Source: Candidatus Woesearchaeota archaeon
Lineage (GTDB): Archaea; Nanobdellota; Nanobdellia; Pacearchaeales; GW2011-AR1
Assembly: GCA_012798335.1 (NCBI GenBank)
Contig: JAAZNJ010000008.1
Location: 1 to 14,024, forward strand
Length of the DNA: 14,024 nucleotides
Reading direction: 5' to 3'
The notes beneath the pieces are model-generated. The model worked only from the letters and a program-made list of their open reading frames with translations, had not been told where the DNA came from and made no database searches. Positions 12,436 through 14,024 of the stretch are shown here, in pieces. Within the stretch, counting starts at the first letter, position 1, and each line of letters opens with the position of its first letter. The position numbers were made by a program, and so were the translations under genes.

Positions 12436-13053
12436 ATGGAAATTTCAGAAGAAGAATTTAAGGAAATAAAAGAAAAACTGATTTCTTATATAAATAATAA
12501 TTTTCCAGAAGATAAAAAATCAAGTTCTTTAGACAAATTGGATTCTATGAACAAAGAAGAATTAGTTAGTTTTTTAGAAAAAAATAATATCCTGTTTGAA
12601 GAAGAACAATGTGTTTTTTGTTTAATTGGTTTAAAAAAAATACCTTCTTGTATCTTAGAAGAGGATGAAGAAAATTTAGCAGTTTTAGATATAAATCCTT
12701 TATCAGAGGGAAATTCCTTGATAATCCCAAAATCTCATGGTAAAGTAAAAGAATCCACTCTTTTATTAGCTCAAAAAATAAAAGGAGAAATAAAAAATAA
12801 TTTAATGCCTTTAGAGGTAAAAGTTGAAAAACAGGCTATGTTTAATCATGAATTAATAAATTTAATTCCAATATACAAAGATAAAGAGTTAAAAAAAGAA
12901 AAAAAGAGTATTGAAGAACTTGAAATAATAAAAGAAAAAATTCTGAAAAAAGATAATCAAGAAGACTTAAATAAAAAAGAAGAAACTCTTAATAATGTTG
13001 AAGAACAAGAAGCTGAAGAAAAAAATTTATGGTTACCAAAAAGAATTCCATAA
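12436..13053 (+). CDS. HIT-like protein with a degenerate catalytic triad
   Basis: A 205-aa protein. The N-terminal 55 residues are helical. A HIT-type core follows: CVFCLIG (59-65, the usual zinc pair Cys59/Cys62), PSCILEEDEENLAVLDINPLS (70-90), and GNSLIIPKSHG (92-102), which parallels the family's GHxLVIPKxH with Asn93 for His and His101 kept. The active-site stretch is NHELINLIP (137-145), where the HxHxH triad reads His138-x-Leu140-x-Asn142. The AMP-transferring central histidine is therefore missing, and phosphate hydrolysis is unlikely. The last 55 residues are a Lys/Glu coiled-coil-like tail ending LWLPKRIP. It overlaps the convergent peptidase gene by 21 nt. Likely a binding or regulatory HIT relative; no partner can be named. 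Confidence 0.7.
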   Translation: MEISEEEFKEIKEKLISYINNNFPEDKKSSSLDKLDSMNKEELVSFLEKNNILFEEEQCVFCLIGLKKIPSCILEEDEENLAVLDINPLSEGNSLIIPKSHGKVKESTLLLAQKIKGEIKNNLMPLEVKVEKQAMFNHELINLIPIYKDKELKKEKKSIEELEIIKEKILKKDNQEDLNKKEETLNNVEEQEAEEKNLWLPKRIP

Positions 13054-13884
13054 ATAAATATTACAAAAGTAGAGTATTACAAAAAGTATAAAACCTATTA
13101 AAAAAGTTGGGGAGAAAGGAATTCCTTGCCTTATTTTTACTTTTTTTAATTCTACTTTTAATTTTCTTATCTCTTCTTTATTCAAACCTTCCCATTTAGA
13201 TTTAATAGTTTCTCTTTTTAGTTTAATATCCTTATAAAGCCAGTCTCCTTCTGTTAAATCTTTAGTTGAAACTTCTTTAATCATGCAGGATTCGTCTAAA
13301 GCTTTTGAATAAATATAAGAGTAAGTTAAAACTAAAAGAAAAAATCCTAAAAAAGCAAAATTAAAATTATATAAGATAAAGTTTAAGATTATTGAGAAAA
13401 AAAGGAATATCCAAGAAAAAATGATTAATCTTTTTTGAGATTTAATTTCTTTAAAAAACCTAATTTTAAAAGATTTAAAATTTTTTATAGTAAGAAAAAT
13501 ACTCGAGATTAAAACATAAATTAGAGAAGCTATAAAAAAGCAAGATAAAAAATTAAGAAATAATAAGATGTTTGAACTAAAAGAATAATCCAATGGTAAA
13601 ATTGTTCCTAAAGCAATCATAAGTTTTGCGTCTCCTCCTGCAAAGAGTCTTGAATAATAAAAAAGATTAGCTAATACTAAAAAAATAAAAAAACCTATTA
13701 AACCTTGCAAAAAGAAATTAAAACTATTTTCATTAAACAAAGAATAAAAAAATCTAAAACTCAAACCAAAGATTATCAAAGAATAATTAAGCCAATCTGC
13801 AATTTCTCTTGATTTAAAATCTTGAATAACTGCAAATAAAAGATAACAAAATCCTAAAACTAATAAAAATATTATTTCATACAT
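13033..13884 (-). CDS. Prepilin / prearchaellin peptidase, A24 family
   Basis: A 283-aa polytopic membrane protease expected to cleave the class III signal peptides of pilins or archaellins. The two catalytic aspartates of the family are present: Asp22 in IQDFKSREIADW and Asp85 in AGGDAKLMIALG. The latter carries the GxGD-type signature, as GGD. About six or seven hydrophobic segments span the protein. A soluble part lies between about 195 and 255, including the run TEGDWLYKDIKLKRE, as in archaeal members. The start is supported by a TATA box 25.5 nt upstream. No pilin gene is in the window. FlaK versus EppA or PibD cannot be decided here. Confidence 0.85.
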   Translation of the reverse strand: MYEIIFLLVLGFCYLLFAVIQDFKSREIADWLNYSLIIFGLSFRFFYSLFNENSFNFFLQGLIGFFIFLVLANLFYYSRLFAGGDAKLMIALGTILPLDYSFSSNILLFLNFLSCFFIASLIYVLISSIFLTIKNFKSFKIRFFKEIKSQKRLIIFSWIFLFFSIILNFILYNFNFAFLGFFLLVLTYSYIYSKALDESCMIKEVSTKDLTEGDWLYKDIKLKRETIKSKWEGLNKEEIRKLKVELKKVKIRQGIPFSPTFLIGFILFVILYFCNIYLWNSFW

Positions 13885-13905
13885 TTTAGAAAAAAGAAAA
13901 ATAAG

Positions 13906-13913
13906 TTTATAAA
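13906..13913 (-). promoter_or_regulatory. TATA box for the prepilin peptidase
   Basis: A TTTATAAA box centred 25.5 nt before the ATG at 13884. Confidence 0.6.
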
Positions 13914-13923
13914 ATAATTTATT

Positions 13924-14024
13924 TTATCTTTTATTTAATCTCAAAAGTTCTTTGAGCTCCGCCTTGTTTATAGGGATGTTTCTTTTTTTCTTTTCTTTTT
14001 TCTTTTCTTTTGTTTCTCTTTTCA
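13924..14024 (-). CDS. 3' end of an unidentified leftward gene, Lys-rich C-terminus (partial)
   Basis: An open frame enters from the right edge and stops with TAA at 13924-13926. Its visible 32 residues are a run of Lys, Arg and Glu, then IPINKAELKELLRLNKR, which looks like a basic linker and a short amphipathic helix. A second frame is also open and stops at 13931 (ending GGAQRTFEIK), so the frame choice is not certain. The coding strand is a nearly pure purine run over about 45 bases, and low complexity weakens any call. No family can be named from this fragment. Confidence 0.3.
   Translation of the reverse strand, partial: KRETKEKKKEKKKRNIPINKAELKELLRLNKR

Noticed and set aside
1..14024. 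CRISPR array, IS element or rRNA
   Set aside because: No regularly spaced repeats, no transposase motifs and no rRNA-like stretch were seen in the window.
13931..14024. Alternative leftward frame ending at 13931
   Set aside because: Open to the edge but ends less like a folded protein (HPYKQGGAQRTFEIK); the frame ending at 13924 was preferred, though not decisively.

Overview
The window looks like chromosomal DNA of a very AT-rich archaeon. The evidence is archaeal information-processing genes (RadA, RPA with a zinc finger, aIF2-alpha, aEF1-beta, uS15, a RecJ-like DHH nuclease, endonuclease Q), a tRNA intron with a bulge-helix-bulge splice motif, and TATA-box promoters. Short gene sizes, strong A/T bias and tight packing suggest a DPANN lineage such as Pacearchaeota or Woesearchaeota. 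That placement is inference; no rRNA is present.

Layout. Bases 1-175 are the start of a leftward AAA+ ATPase. Bases 324-4946 are an integrated island bounded by two copies of a perfect 37-bp repeat. The right copy covers the last 12 nt of an intron-containing tRNA-Gln(UUG) gene plus 25 nt of its 3' flank, so the tRNA stays intact and the left copy is a scar. The island carries a rightward tyrosine recombinase next to its left end. It also carries a leftward operon of seven tightly packed genes: a small DUF2683-like protein, LemA, a two-helix membrane protein, an unknown 87-aa protein, a uridine/nicotinamide-riboside-kinase-like P-loop kinase, a 2H phosphoesterase and a NUDIX hydrolase. A perfect 8+3+8 palindrome sits in the operon's promoter, and a hairpin plus T-tracts follows its last gene.

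Bases 4935-14024 are host core genes: tRNA-Gln; uS15 with a RecJ-like nuclease; aIF2-alpha convergent with endonuclease Q; nucleoside diphosphate kinase convergent with RadA; RPA with a YdjM/DUF457-like membrane hydrolase; aEF1-beta with a HIT-like protein; then a leftward prepilin peptidase and the tail of a further leftward gene at the edge.

Regulation. Nine host genes have a TATA-like octamer centred 25.5 nt before the start codon (two of them read with 1 nt of slack), which implies leaderless transcripts. The rule also decides starts: uS15 at 5169, RPA at 12052 and the DUF457-like protein at 11074. The island promoters do not fit it as cleanly.

The most novel part is the island cargo: three enzymes of nucleotide or RNA-end chemistry overlapping one another downstream of a LemA membrane module, all mobilised together at a tRNA gene.
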